In this document: positions 1 through 5,721 of the stretch, one piece after another | Numbering within the stretch: the stretch's first letter is position 1 | Layout: every line of letters begins with the position of its first letter | DNA from: an uncultured Candidatus Melainabacteria bacterium | GTDB taxonomy: Bacteria; Cyanobacteriota; Vampirovibrionia; LMEP-6097 | Length of the DNA stretch: 5,966 nt | NCBI GenBank assembly: GCA_937927525.1 | Contig: CALBDR010000107.1 | Location: 1 to 5,966, forward strand | Direction: 5' to 3' | Program-made: the position numbers and the translations under genes | Notes under the pieces: model-generated | Database searches by the model: none | What the model was told of the DNA's origin: nothing | Seen by the model: only the letters and a program-made list of their open reading frames with translations

Positions 1-1721
1 GTAATAATTCTGTCTACGATTCCTAAATTTAATAAATCTTTAGAAGTAATTTTAAGTGCCTCAGCAGCTTGCGCAGCTTTCTCACGAGTTTTCCAAAGAA
101 TCGCAGCACAACCTTCAGGACTGATTACTGAATAAACTGAATTCTCTAACATTAGAATCCTATTAGCAACACCTATAGCAAGTGCTCCACCAGAACCACC
201 TTCACCAGTTACGATAGCTATAACTGGTACTTCTAAACCAGCAAGAACTTTTAAGTTCTCAGCAATAGCAATAGATTGACCATTAGCTTCAGCATTTAAA
301 CCAGGGTAAGCTCCTGGAGTATCAATAAATGTAACTATAGGTAAATTAAATTTATTTGCAAGCTCCATAGCACGCTTCGCTTTTCTATAACCTTCTGGTT
401 GAGGCATACCAAAGTTTCTAGCTTGATTTTGCTTAATATTTCTACCTTTTCTCATTCCGATAGCCATAAATGAATAGCCAGCAAGCTCAACTAAAGCTGT
501 CATAATAGCTTCGTCATCTGTACCAGCTCTATCACCATGAATTTCCACATAGTCACCTGATTCACAGACCATTTCTAGGTAGTCTTCGATATTAGGTCTA
601 CTAGGATGTCTAGCTATCTTCGTGATTTCAAGAGGGTTTAAGTTAGAATAGATTTTTTCTTCAACTTCTTTATATTGATCTTTTAAAGTGTTTAAAAGGT
701 TTTGGTCCTCATTACTAGCAATTTTCTTTTCAATATTATTAATTTCGTTTTGGATAGAAATTAATGGCTTCTCAAATTCAAGAGGAACATCTTTAATTTT
801 CACAGCTTCTTTCTTCTCTGAAACTTTCTTTAAAGTGTCATTAACTTTAAAACCATGAACTTTAAGAATTTGAGCGATTTTAGCTTTCATATCTTTTCTA
901 GAAACGATTAAATCAATCTGCCCATGTTCTAAAAGATATTCTGCTGTTTGGAAGTCCGCTGGCAGCTTCTCTTTTACAGTTTCTTCGATAACCCTTCTTC
1001 CAGCAAAACCAATTCTAGCTTTAGGCTCAGCTATTAAATAATCACCCAAACTAGCAAAACTAGCTGATACACCACCATAAGTAGGGTCAGTTAAAATCGA
1101 GATAAATGGCAACTTCGCTTCAGAAAGCTCAGCTAAAGCTACAGAGGTCTTCGCCATCTGCATTAAACTTAAAATACCTTCGTGCATTCTTGCTCCACCA
1201 GAACTAGACAAGGAGATCATAGGAATATTTTCTTCAATGGCGTGCTTCACTGCACGAGTAAACTTCTCTCCTACAACAGAGCCCATACTTCCACCTAAGA
1301 AAGAGAAATTCATAATTGCAAGTGAAACTCTAGCACCATGCATCTTAGCCTCACCTACAGAGATAGCTTCGTCCATACCAGTTTTAGCTTTGGCACCTTT
1401 AATGCTATCTGTATAAGACTTACGACCATCATGGAATTCTAATGGGTCAGCAGCTTCGATATCAGTAGCAAATTCTTTAAAAGAGCCTTCATCTACTAAT
1501 GAAGCTATTCTGCCGCTTAAACTGATTCTGTCGTGATAGCCACAATGTGGGCAAACATTTAAATTCTTCTCATACTCAAGCTTGTAAGTTCTTTCGTTAC
1601 AGTTAGGACAAAGAGCCCAATTTTGAGCAATTTGCTCATCACTAACATTATTTTTAGTGTTAGCTTCTTTCTTTCCGAATTTTTCGATTCGTTTAGCCTT
1701 GAAAAAATCTCTAAGTCCCAT
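1..1721 (-). CDS. accDA: Fused acetyl-CoA carboxylase carboxyltransferase, beta-alpha (AccD-AccA); C-terminus outside window
   Basis: This enzyme moves the carboxyl group from carboxybiotin on the carrier protein to acetyl-CoA, giving malonyl-CoA for fatty-acid synthesis in the cytoplasm. I translated 573 uninterrupted codons from ATG 1721 to the left edge. Residues 1-290 are AccD-like: a Cys4 zinc finger (C38, C41, C57, C60), SSGGARM at 173-179 and DPTYGGVSASFA at 212-223. Residues from about 313 are AccA-like: LEFEKPL at 314-320, RHPSRPNIEDYLE at 371-383, DTPGAYPG at 467-474, GEGGSGGALAIG at 507-518 and SVISPEGCAAILW at 531-543. A Lys-rich linker (about 295-312) joins the halves with no stop or restart, so this is a true fusion, as known for accDA genes in some other bacteria. 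By comparison with AccA, roughly 50 C-terminal residues and the stop are missing. The start is chosen because the N-terminus (MGLRDFFKAKR) looks like AccD. No Shine-Dalgarno site precedes it. Confidence 0.96.
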   Translation of the reverse strand, partial: MGLRDFFKAKRIEKFGKKEANTKNNVSDEQIAQNWALCPNCNERTYKLEYEKNLNVCPHCGYHDRISLSGRIASLVDEGSFKEFATDIEAADPLEFHDGRKSYTDSIKGAKAKTGMDEAISVGEAKMHGARVSLAIMNFSFLGGSMGSVVGEKFTRAVKHAIEENIPMISLSSSGGARMHEGILSLMQMAKTSVALAELSEAKLPFISILTDPTYGGVSASFASLGDYLIAEPKARIGFAGRRVIEETVKEKLPADFQTAEYLLEHGQIDLIVSRKDMKAKIAQILKVHGFKVNDTLKKVSEKKEAVKIKDVPLEFEKPLISIQNEINNIEKKIASNEDQNLLNTLKDQYKEVEEKIYSNLNPLEITKIARHPSRPNIEDYLEMVCESGDYVEIHGDRAGTDDEAIMTALVELAGYSFMAIGMRKGRNIKQNQARNFGMPQPEGYRKAKRAMELANKFNLPIVTFIDTPGAYPGLNAEANGQSIAIAENLKVLAGLEVPVIAIVTGEGGSGGALAIGVANRILMLENSVYSVISPEGCAAILWKTREKAAQAAEALKITSKDLLNLGIVDRII

Positions 1722-1732
1722 ATTAAAGCTAT

Positions 1733-1738
1733 ATTATA
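1733..1738 (-). promoter_or_regulatory. Probable -10 box of the accDA promoter
   Basis: The minus strand reads TGTATAATAT, containing a perfect TATAAT that ends 11 nt before the accDA ATG. Initiation about 7 nt after the hexamer would leave only a 4-5 nt leader, in line with the missing ribosome-binding site. No good -35 hexamer is visible at 16-18 nt spacing. The place where one would lie is covered by the palindrome at 1755-1768. The hexamer match is seen; promoter activity is inferred, and in AT-rich DNA such matches arise by chance. Confidence 0.4.
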
Positions 1739-1754
1739 CACTAAAATTAACCAA

Positions 1755-1768
1755 AATGTATATACATT
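1755..1768. promoter_or_regulatory. 14-bp perfect palindrome, possible operator of accDA
   Basis: AATGTATATACATT is a perfect palindrome covering the position expected for the -35 element of accDA, 17 bp upstream of the TATAAT. A dimeric repressor bound here would block RNA polymerase. It does not resemble the FapR or FabT operators I know, so no regulator is proposed. Chance occurrence in AT-rich DNA is possible. Confidence 0.3.
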
Positions 1769-1877
1769 AAGGCTTTTTCTGTACTTTTCTTTAGAAAAGA
1801 CTAAAAATTTAACTACTAAATCTTTAGCGATATTAAGAACTTGTTTTATAAAAGATAAACATTTTATTAATATTATC
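1769..1877. other. AT-rich gap between decayed gene and accDA
   Basis: No protein gene is supported here. A small hairpin (CTTTTC 1784-1789 with GAAAAG 1794-1799, 4-nt loop) is visible but lacks a U-tail in either direction. The plus-strand open frame crossing this region is antisense to the accD start and has no family features. Confidence 0.5.
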
Positions 1878-1887
1878 TTAAAACAAG
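1840..1887. terminator. Imperfect hairpin at the 3' end of the decayed gene
   Basis: CTTGTTTT (1840-1847) pairs with AAAACAAG (1880-1887), and AAGATAA (1852-1858) with TTATCTT (1873-1879). That gives 15 bp with a 4-nt bulge and a 14-nt loop. It overlaps the final TAA of the decayed minus-strand gene, as a terminator might. The stem is almost all A-T and no run of U follows, so intrinsic termination would be weak. It may only be an inverted repeat. Confidence 0.3.
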
Positions 1888-2799
1888 ACTTGTACTACGT
1901 TAATTTGCCAAGCTGCATTATTAATCGCATCAGATAAATACTCCATTATAAATAGAATTCCAGAAGCTGGTCTAAGAGCATGATCCGCTTTAGGTTCTAA
2001 TAATTTTGCAATATCTACAGATAATGTTTGTAATCCCCGATCTAACCTTGCTCCTTTCTCATTACCTGTAATTAAATTTTTTGCTTATAAAGCACCAGAA
2101 ATTAAATTCCCTAAAGGACTTAATTTACTTAAAGAATCTACACAAGACTTATCAGCAACATTATTCCCTGGTTTCACTAAACCTTTAAGTAAACCCATTG
2201 GCTCTTTTAAGATATTTGCATATGGTCCTTTTTCTCCTTATAAGGTAATGCATCTTCAGATGCATTACCAAGCCAAGACTGTAAACCATTTAATAAAAAT
2301 ATATTACCTGACTTAGCAAACAGAGCAGGTAAGCCAAGAACTGCACCAAAAATTTTTCCAAAGCTATTTAGATCAAGACCTGTACCAAAACGTCTCAACA
2401 TTGATAAAGCTTGCTCACTCTTTCTAGCCTTATCAACCATAGATTTCATCGGTGAGCCAACTAAAGCTCCTGCTGCATAGATTGCTCCAAAAATACCAGT
2501 GGGTACTTTAGCCCATTTACCATTCTTAGTAATGTTATAGAATATTCTTGCCAAATTATATCTAAACCCTTTTCTTATTACTGGTTCAGATTTCAGTTCC
2601 GGTTTTTCCTCAATTGAAATATTTTGAGACTATGTAAATTAGTTTTTTCAGATTCAGATAATTCTCGTAAATTAGGATTAACCCCAGCTATAAACCTAAT
2701 CGTATAATCAAGAAAAGAAGTAAGCGCCTCAACCTTTTGGCCGACAATTTCTGGCGCCAAAGACTCACTATTATTCAAACTAGCCGCAGAAGCTGACAA
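1878..2799 (-). pseudogene. Decayed gene of unknown family, three frames plus an internal stop
   Basis: Protein-like sequence runs through three minus-strand frames in order. The first is 2799 to about 2625 (MSASAASLNNSES..., TTG start). The second opens at 2629 (SQNISIEEKPELK...) and runs to about 2226, through hydrophobic, Gly-rich stretches such as GIFGAIYAAGALVGSP. The third runs from 2225 (PYANILKEPMGLL...) to the TAA at 1878-1880, with an in-frame TAA at 2085-2087 followed by coherent sequence (AKNLITGNEKGARLDRGLQ). Each junction fits loss of one base or gain of two. The restored product would be about 305 residues. I recognise no domain. The hydrophobic and amphipathic segments could suit a membrane-associated or self-assembling protein, but no function is assigned. 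A TAA directly precedes the TTG, so the true start may also be lost. Basecalling errors could explain the frameshifts, less easily the stop. The 2207-2554 frame alone is probably just the middle fragment. Confidence 0.72.
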
Positions 2800-2961
2800 T
2801 TAGGCGGGGAATTCCTTAAGTTTCTCTATTTATAATGCAAATTGATAATTAAAAATTAACCTGTTGATACAATTATAAACAATTCCTTAATATTTTACCC
2901 AAAAATCCACTGGGGTGATATTATTTTAACCTCCGGAAACTTTATAAATATGACTAAGAAA
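2800..2961. other. Intergenic gap between the tandem-HTH gene and the decayed gene
   Basis: No gene is seen. On the minus strand there is a TATAAT (2872-2877), a TATAAA-like box near 2830 and an AAGGA about 13 nt before the TTG of the decayed gene. These may be remains of its promoter and ribosome-binding site. A GGAGGT (minus strand, near 2930) is not followed by a usable start codon. No convincing terminator follows the HTH gene. Confidence 0.4.
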
Positions 2962-3576
2962 TTAGCCGATTACACCTTTAAATCCGTGTAATTTCAATAA
3001 AAATAAATCAGGATTATCTAAGATTCTTGGCAATCTATCCGCTGCCGTCTCATGAAATAACCTAGATAAATTATGTAAATCCATATTAGTTCTTGTTATG
3101 GCAGCTACCCATAACACTACTCTTGAATTTTCATTAGCTGCATTATCAGTATCTATATTAAAGATGTCATAAAGTTGACTTATACGCTGTTCGACAGCCT
3201 TCACACTGATATCAAAAACCCTCGCCATAGATTTTAATGAAAAACCTAGAGTTATTAGACTTAAAGTATCCTGAAGCCTATGATTTAAAGTATTAAAATT
3301 TATACCTTGCTGACCGACATAAAAGTCGATTAATTTCTCAAAATAAAGGCTCCCTAATATCCTTACCCTAGGATTATAAAGATCAATCCTGACCTTATGC
3401 AGATGTCCGAGTTCACGGACATGATGCTCTATAGCTTTCACTGATAAGCCGCATTCAGCAGCCATACTTTTATTACTATAGGCAAGAGCTAGAAGCTCTA
3501 CTATATTTAATTTAGTCGCGCTTAAAGTTTTTGTTAATTCTGAGCTTACATGAACTTCATAATAGAAACTAGACAT
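2962..3576 (-). CDS. Small regulator with two tandem LuxR/GerE-like helix-turn-helix units
   Basis: This is a 204-residue predicted DNA-binding protein. The first unit is about residues 20-75, with SNKSMAAECGLSVKAIEHHV at 34-53, matching the usual LuxR pattern of SNKEIA followed by the recognition helix. The second is about 98-160, with SLKSMARVFDISVKAVEQRI at 113-132. The two share KSMA...SVKA(I/V)E at the same spacing, which points to internal duplication. No receiver, sensor or autoinducer domain is present, and the C-terminal 45 residues are unassigned. ATG 3576 is the likely start because an in-frame TAA lies at 3580-3582. It begins 34 nt after the bcp stop on the same strand, so the two are probably one operon, and it may respond to redox stress or control its own operon (inference). 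Many LuxR-like proteins bind palindromes as dimers; this one might act as a pseudo-dimer. The HTH assignment rests on motif reading only. Confidence 0.8.
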   Translation of the reverse strand: MSSFYYEVHVSSELTKTLSATKLNIVELLALAYSNKSMAAECGLSVKAIEHHVRELGHLHKVRIDLYNPRVRILGSLYFEKLIDFYVGQQGINFNTLNHRLQDTLSLITLGFSLKSMARVFDISVKAVEQRISQLYDIFNIDTDNAANENSRVVLWVAAITRTNMDLHNLSRLFHETAADRLPRILDNPDLFLLKLHGFKGVIG

Positions 3577-3579
3577 AAT

Positions 3580-3595
3580 TTACGCAAATGCGTAA
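3580..3595. promoter_or_regulatory. 16-bp palindrome directly before the tandem-HTH start codon
   Basis: TTACGCA-AA-TGCGTAA is a perfect inverted repeat ending 3 nt before the ATG at 3576. As DNA it could be an operator for the protein it precedes. As RNA it can fold into a 6-bp stem with a 4-nt loop. On the minus strand a GAGGGG (3603-3608) lies 26 nt before the ATG, too far for a normal ribosome-binding site. Folding the 16 nt would leave about 10 nt, a normal spacing. Both readings are inference; the symmetry is seen directly. Confidence 0.5.
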
Positions 3596-3610
3596 TTATT
3601 CACCCCTCGT

Positions 3611-4108
3611 TTAAATATCAATCTCAGAAATATTATTCATATCTTTGATTACTTCATTAATATGTTCTTTCGGTTTTACTTTTACGTAATGTTTAATTAT
3701 TTTCCCTTCTTTATTAATAAGAAAAGAATCTCTTTGGATTCCCATATACTTTTTACCATACATAGATTTTTCGACCCACACACCATACTTATCAACAATC
3801 TCATGGTCAACATCAGCAAGTAATGTAAAGTTCAATTCATGCTTCTCAATGAACTTTTGATGTTTTTCCACGGGATCACAGCTTACCCCAACTACTTCAA
3901 GATCCAGGTTAGCTAACTCGTCTTTTCCATCACGAAAATTACAAGCCTCAGTAGTACAACCAGGTGTTAAATCTTTAGGATAAAAATATAAAAGTAAATA
4001 CTTTGTACTAAAATCTTTTAAACTTTTTTCTACTCCGTTTTGGTCTTTAACTTTGAAATTTGGTGCACTTTTACCTACCCATTCACTTGTTATTTTTGTA
4101 GCTGGCAT
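3611..4108 (-). CDS. bcp: Thioredoxin-dependent peroxiredoxin, BCP/PrxQ type
   Basis: This is a cytoplasmic thiol peroxidase that reduces H2O2 and organic hydroperoxides and is recycled by thioredoxin. The 165-residue product has the normal family length. The active site reads PKDLTPGCTTEACNFRD (44-60), with peroxidatic Cys51 in the P-x3-T-x2-C motif and resolving Cys56 five residues later, as in two-Cys members such as E. coli Bcp. Arg126 (IQRDSFLI) is the likely conserved catalytic Arg. APNFKVKDQNG (15-25) is the typical N-terminal strand region. ATG 4108 is the natural start. No Shine-Dalgarno site precedes it, and a TAAGAT on the minus strand (4117-4122) ends 8 nt upstream, so the transcript may have almost no leader. 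It is divergent from the flagellin and lies upstream of the tandem-HTH gene, with which it probably forms an operon. Confidence 0.96.
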   Translation of the reverse strand: MPATKITSEWVGKSAPNFKVKDQNGVEKSLKDFSTKYLLLYFYPKDLTPGCTTEACNFRDGKDELANLDLEVVGVSCDPVEKHQKFIEKHELNFTLLADVDHEIVDKYGVWVEKSMYGKKYMGIQRDSFLINKEGKIIKHYVKVKPKEHINEVIKDMNNISEIDI

Positions 4109-4183
4109 AAAAGTAAATCTTAACAGAAAATAAACATAAAAAGAAAGACTTCATGAAAGCTTAAGAAATTATATGGAGATTTG

Positions 4184-4327
4184 ATGTTTTTAAGCCAGAA
4201 TTATCGAAAGAATAGCTCTAATACAGAAAAAAGTTATAACTTTATTAAGGAAATAAAAAAAATCAAAAAAAAATCAAAAAAAGCTAAAGTTTCTCCTAAA
4301 CTATCCGATATAAGTAATTGTAGTTAG
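4184..4327 (+). CDS. Possible 47-residue Lys-rich small protein
   Basis: ATG 4184 follows GGAG (4175-4178) at a 5-nt spacing, and the frame runs 47 codons to TAG 4325. The product starts MFLSQNYRKNSSNTEKSY, has a strongly basic middle (residues 22-35, mostly Lys) and ends SPKLSDISNCS. I recognise no family. The basic part comes from A-tracts that also lie upstream of the flagellin promoter, and the frame runs across that promoter, so it could be an accident of base composition. The well-placed GGAG is the main argument for it. Confidence 0.25.
   Translation: MFLSQNYRKNSSNTEKSYNFIKEIKKIKKKSKKAKVSPKLSDISNCS
4255..4282 (+). promoter_or_regulatory. Phased A-tracts upstream of the flagellin promoter
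   Basis: Three A-runs, of 8 (4255-4262), 9 (4265-4273) and 7 (4276-4282), repeat about every 10-11 bp, each separated by TC. They end just before the sigma-28 -35 box. A-tracts in helical phase bend DNA, and A-rich DNA here can act like an UP element for RNA polymerase alpha. The phasing is seen; the effect is inferred. Confidence 0.45.
4285..4311 (+). promoter_or_regulatory. Sigma-28 (FliA/SigD) promoter of flagellin
   Basis: TAAAGTTT (4285-4292), 11 nt, then TCCGATAT (4304-4311). The -35 equals the E. coli FliA consensus (TAAAGTTT-N11-GCCGATAA), and the pattern also fits B. subtilis SigD (TAAA-N16-CCGATAT). It lies 53 nt before the flagellin ATG. This places flagellin in the late flagellar class, expressed after the anti-sigma factor is exported. 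Confidence 0.88.
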
Positions 4328-4353
4328 AAATGATATTCCTGACTTAGCATAAA

Positions 4354-4360
4354 AGGGGGA
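4354..4360 (+). promoter_or_regulatory. Flagellin ribosome-binding site
   Basis: AGGGGGA ends 4 nt before ATG 4365. It differs from the usual GGAGG core but is purine-rich and well placed, and supports this start. Confidence 0.6.
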
Positions 4361-4364
4361 ACTT

Positions 4365-5258
4365 ATGCTTAATGTCGATGCAAGTTTTTTAGTATCAGCA
4401 ATGAATGCGACCAATGTCTCTATGATCAGAGACATGCAAAATATTGCTTCAGGAAATAGACTAAGTAGAGCAGGTAATGATGCTGCAGCTAGTGCTATTT
4501 ATGTAGGCTTAACTTCACAAAATAAAGGAACTTCTCAAGCTTTAGCTAATATTGGTGACGGCTTATCAATGTTAGATACGACTGATGCAGCCCTAGGTGT
4601 AGTTCAAGAAGATCTTCAAAGGGTCAGGGAGTTAACTGTTCAAGCAGAGAATGGCACACTATCTGATTCAGAAAGAGATGCTATACAGCAAGAAATTAAC
4701 GCGAGAGTTGAAAATATTAATAATATTGCTGGTCAGTCTTCATTTAATGGAGTTGATCTTTTACAGCCGGCAAATGATATTACAATTCTATCAGGAGCAG
4801 AAGATGGTGCCACTACCACTGTAATTGAAGCTGCAGATATAGCAAATAACACAGGTATCAATATAGATGTAGATGTTACAACTGGTGGTTCATTAGGCGC
4901 AAATAGCACCTTTGCCTTATCTGACCTAAACGTAGGTGGGACTATGGCAAGTGCAAATGGTAACACTGTTAAAACTGCTGATGCTTTATCTGGACTTGAT
5001 CAAATGATTGATAATGTTTCTAGAATGAGAAGTGAGGTAGGTGCTAGTGCTAATTCACTTGAAGGCTTAGCTAATTATAACGATTCTTATAATACAAGTA
5101 TTCAATCATCAATGTCTCAAATAGGCGATACCGACATGGCTTCAGCTGTTACGAGTCTAGCTCAAAATAATCTAGCTTTCCAAGCTCAAGTTCGAGCATT
5201 TGGACTTTATAATCAGAGTCAACAATCTGTATTAAATCTATTCCAAGTGGTTAATTAA
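4365..5258 (+). CDS. fliC: Flagellin, filament subunit
   Basis: This 297-residue protein is exported by the flagellar type III system and polymerises into the filament. The N-terminal conserved part covers about 1-135, with IASGNRLSRAGNDAAASAI at 27-45, LANIGDGLSMLDTTDAAL at 60-77, LQRVRELTVQAENGTLSDS at 84-102 and SSFNGVDLL at 125-133. The C-terminal part covers about 205-297, with MRSEVGASANSLE at 221-233 and a helical end (LYNQSQQSVLNLFQ, 281-294). The middle (about 136-200) is a short, Thr/Gly/Asn-rich variable domain, so this is a small flagellin lacking large D2/D3 outer domains. R86, L90 and E110 align with Salmonella FliC R90, L94 and E114, the main TLR5 contact residues. No signal peptide is present, as expected. 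The C-terminus runs on a few residues (QVVN) beyond the usual ending. It has its own sigma-28 promoter and hairpin terminator. The symbol is by family; hag is equivalent. Confidence 0.95.
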   Translation: MLNVDASFLVSAMNATNVSMIRDMQNIASGNRLSRAGNDAAASAIYVGLTSQNKGTSQALANIGDGLSMLDTTDAALGVVQEDLQRVRELTVQAENGTLSDSERDAIQQEINARVENINNIAGQSSFNGVDLLQPANDITILSGAEDGATTTVIEAADIANNTGINIDVDVTTGGSLGANSTFALSDLNVGGTMASANGNTVKTADALSGLDQMIDNVSRMRSEVGASANSLEGLANYNDSYNTSIQSSMSQIGDTDMASAVTSLAQNNLAFQAQVRAFGLYNQSQQSVLNLFQVVN

Positions 5259-5295
5259 TCACTTTATAGAAATGATTTTTCCACACACTGCCCAC

Positions 5296-5356
5296 GCAAC
5301 CTAGAGTGAAGTGTTTTATGATTTCGTAAACTACTTTGCTTAGGTTGCTTTTGTTT
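5296..5356 (+). terminator. Rho-independent terminator of flagellin
   Basis: GCAACCTA (5296-5303) pairs with TAGGTTGC (5341-5348). After a one-base bulge at 5304 the pairing continues: 5305-5309 with 5336-5340, then 5310-5320 with 5325-5335 with one mismatch and a few G-U pairs, closed by an ATTT loop. The arm is followed by TTTTGTTT. It begins 37 nt after the flagellin stop. Confidence 0.8.
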
Positions 5357-5473
5357 ACCACTACTATTTAAGCTAGCTGTAACTAGTCCATAAAATTTAG
5401 ATACTGAAACACAGACTAGCACTAAAAATAGTCTCTTGAGTCCCCCAAAGCAAGTTAAAAGTTTGAAAATAAA
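5357..5473. other. Non-coding stretch with alternative short stems
   Basis: No protein frame is supported. GACTA(G) at 5414-5419 can pair either with CTAGTC at 5383-5388 or, as AGACTA (5413-5418), with TAGTCT at 5429-5434, so the two folds exclude each other. AGCTAGCT (5371-5378) is a short palindrome. No promoter for this stretch is clear. Confidence 0.35.
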
Positions 5474-5474
5474 T

Positions 5475-5502
5475 TAAAGATCCTAGACTGTTTAGCCGAA
5501 TA
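5475..5502 (+). promoter_or_regulatory. Sigma-28-like element, copy A
   Basis: TAAAGATC starts at 5475 and GCCGAATA lies at 5495-5502, with 16 nt after TAAA. The -10-like box differs from GCCGATAA by swapped bases, and the spacing is one longer than in the flagellin promoter. The surrounding 26 nt (5474-5499) match copy B at 5689-5714 in about 20 positions (TTAAAGA, TAGAC and TAGCCGA are shared at identical spacing), which argues for a conserved function. Confidence 0.4.
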
Positions 5503-5507
5503 TTAAT

Positions 5508-5600
5508 ATTGTTGGTGTAAGAACTAACTTCCTTAAATTCCTAAATTCCGATTAGTTACAGCAAAACCCAGAGGTCTGCAGCCTCTGGGTTTTGCCTTTC
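5508..5600 (+). ncRNA. Candidate small RNA A, ending in a strong terminator
   Basis: If copy A is a promoter, a transcript would start near 5508 and end at the hairpin at 5561-5595, about 90 nt long. It contains GTTGGT and ACTAAC, which can form a 6-bp stem with a GTAAGA loop, and an alternative pairing of AACTAA with TTAGTT (near 5552-5557). No ribosome-binding site with a start codon is visible. It may act in flagellar regulation, or simply be leader or trailer RNA. No known RNA family is recognised. Confidence 0.3.
5561..5595. terminator. Perfect 14-bp GC-rich hairpin terminator
   Basis: GCAAAACCCAGAGG (5561-5574) pairs perfectly with CCTCTGGGTTTTGC (5582-5595), closing a 7-nt loop that contains CTGCAG. 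The A4 and T4 within the arms make it usable from both strands. It is the most stable structure in the window. The flagellin already has a terminator 200 nt upstream, so this one suggests a separate transcript. Confidence 0.8.
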
Positions 5601-5616
5601 CTAGGAACATTAGACT

Positions 5617-5679
5617 AAATCTAGATCAAAAAGAAAGTAATAGTTAATTTCTCTAAAACTAATAATTTAGATTTTTTTT
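5617..5679 (+). terminator. AT-rich hairpin with a T-run
   Basis: AAATCTAGAT (5617-5626) pairs with ATTTAGATTT (5665-5674), including one G-U pair, followed directly by TTTTT (5675-5679). The 38-nt loop holds an inner stem, AGAAA (5632-5636) with TTTCT (5648-5652). It resembles a weak intrinsic terminator, but the stem is A-T rich and the loop large. Confidence 0.35.
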
Positions 5680-5689
5680 GAAAACTTAT

Positions 5690-5717
5690 TAAAGAATTTA
5701 GACCCTGTAGCCGAGAA
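5690..5717 (+). promoter_or_regulatory. Sigma-28-like element, copy B
   Basis: TAAAGAAT starts at 5690 and GCCGAGAA lies at 5710-5717, with the same 16-nt spacing as copy A. Shared blocks with copy A are TTAAAGA, TAGAC and TAGCCGA. The -10-like box is weaker than that of the flagellin promoter. Confidence 0.35.
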
Positions 5718-5721
5718 CTAA

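Noticed and set aside
1559..1741. Minus-strand 60-codon frame
   Set aside because: It overlaps the accDA start in another frame. The accDA frame has the zinc finger and clear AccD sequence.
1623..1937. Plus-strand open frame of about 104 codons
   Set aside because: Its first part is antisense to the accD start and the rest is AT-rich gap. It shows no family features and no ribosome-binding site.
2925..2940. GGAGGT on the minus strand downstream of the tandem-HTH gene
   Set aside because: No ATG, GTG or TTG follows at a usable distance, and the frames there stop quickly.
4733..4966. Minus-strand 77-codon frame
   Set aside because: It is antisense to the variable domain of flagellin and only reflects its codon pattern.
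5391..5415. Possible third copy of the TTAAAGA/TAGAC element (TAAAATTTAGATACTG)
   Set aside because: It lacks the TAGCCGA block, and the likeness is what AT-rich DNA gives by chance.
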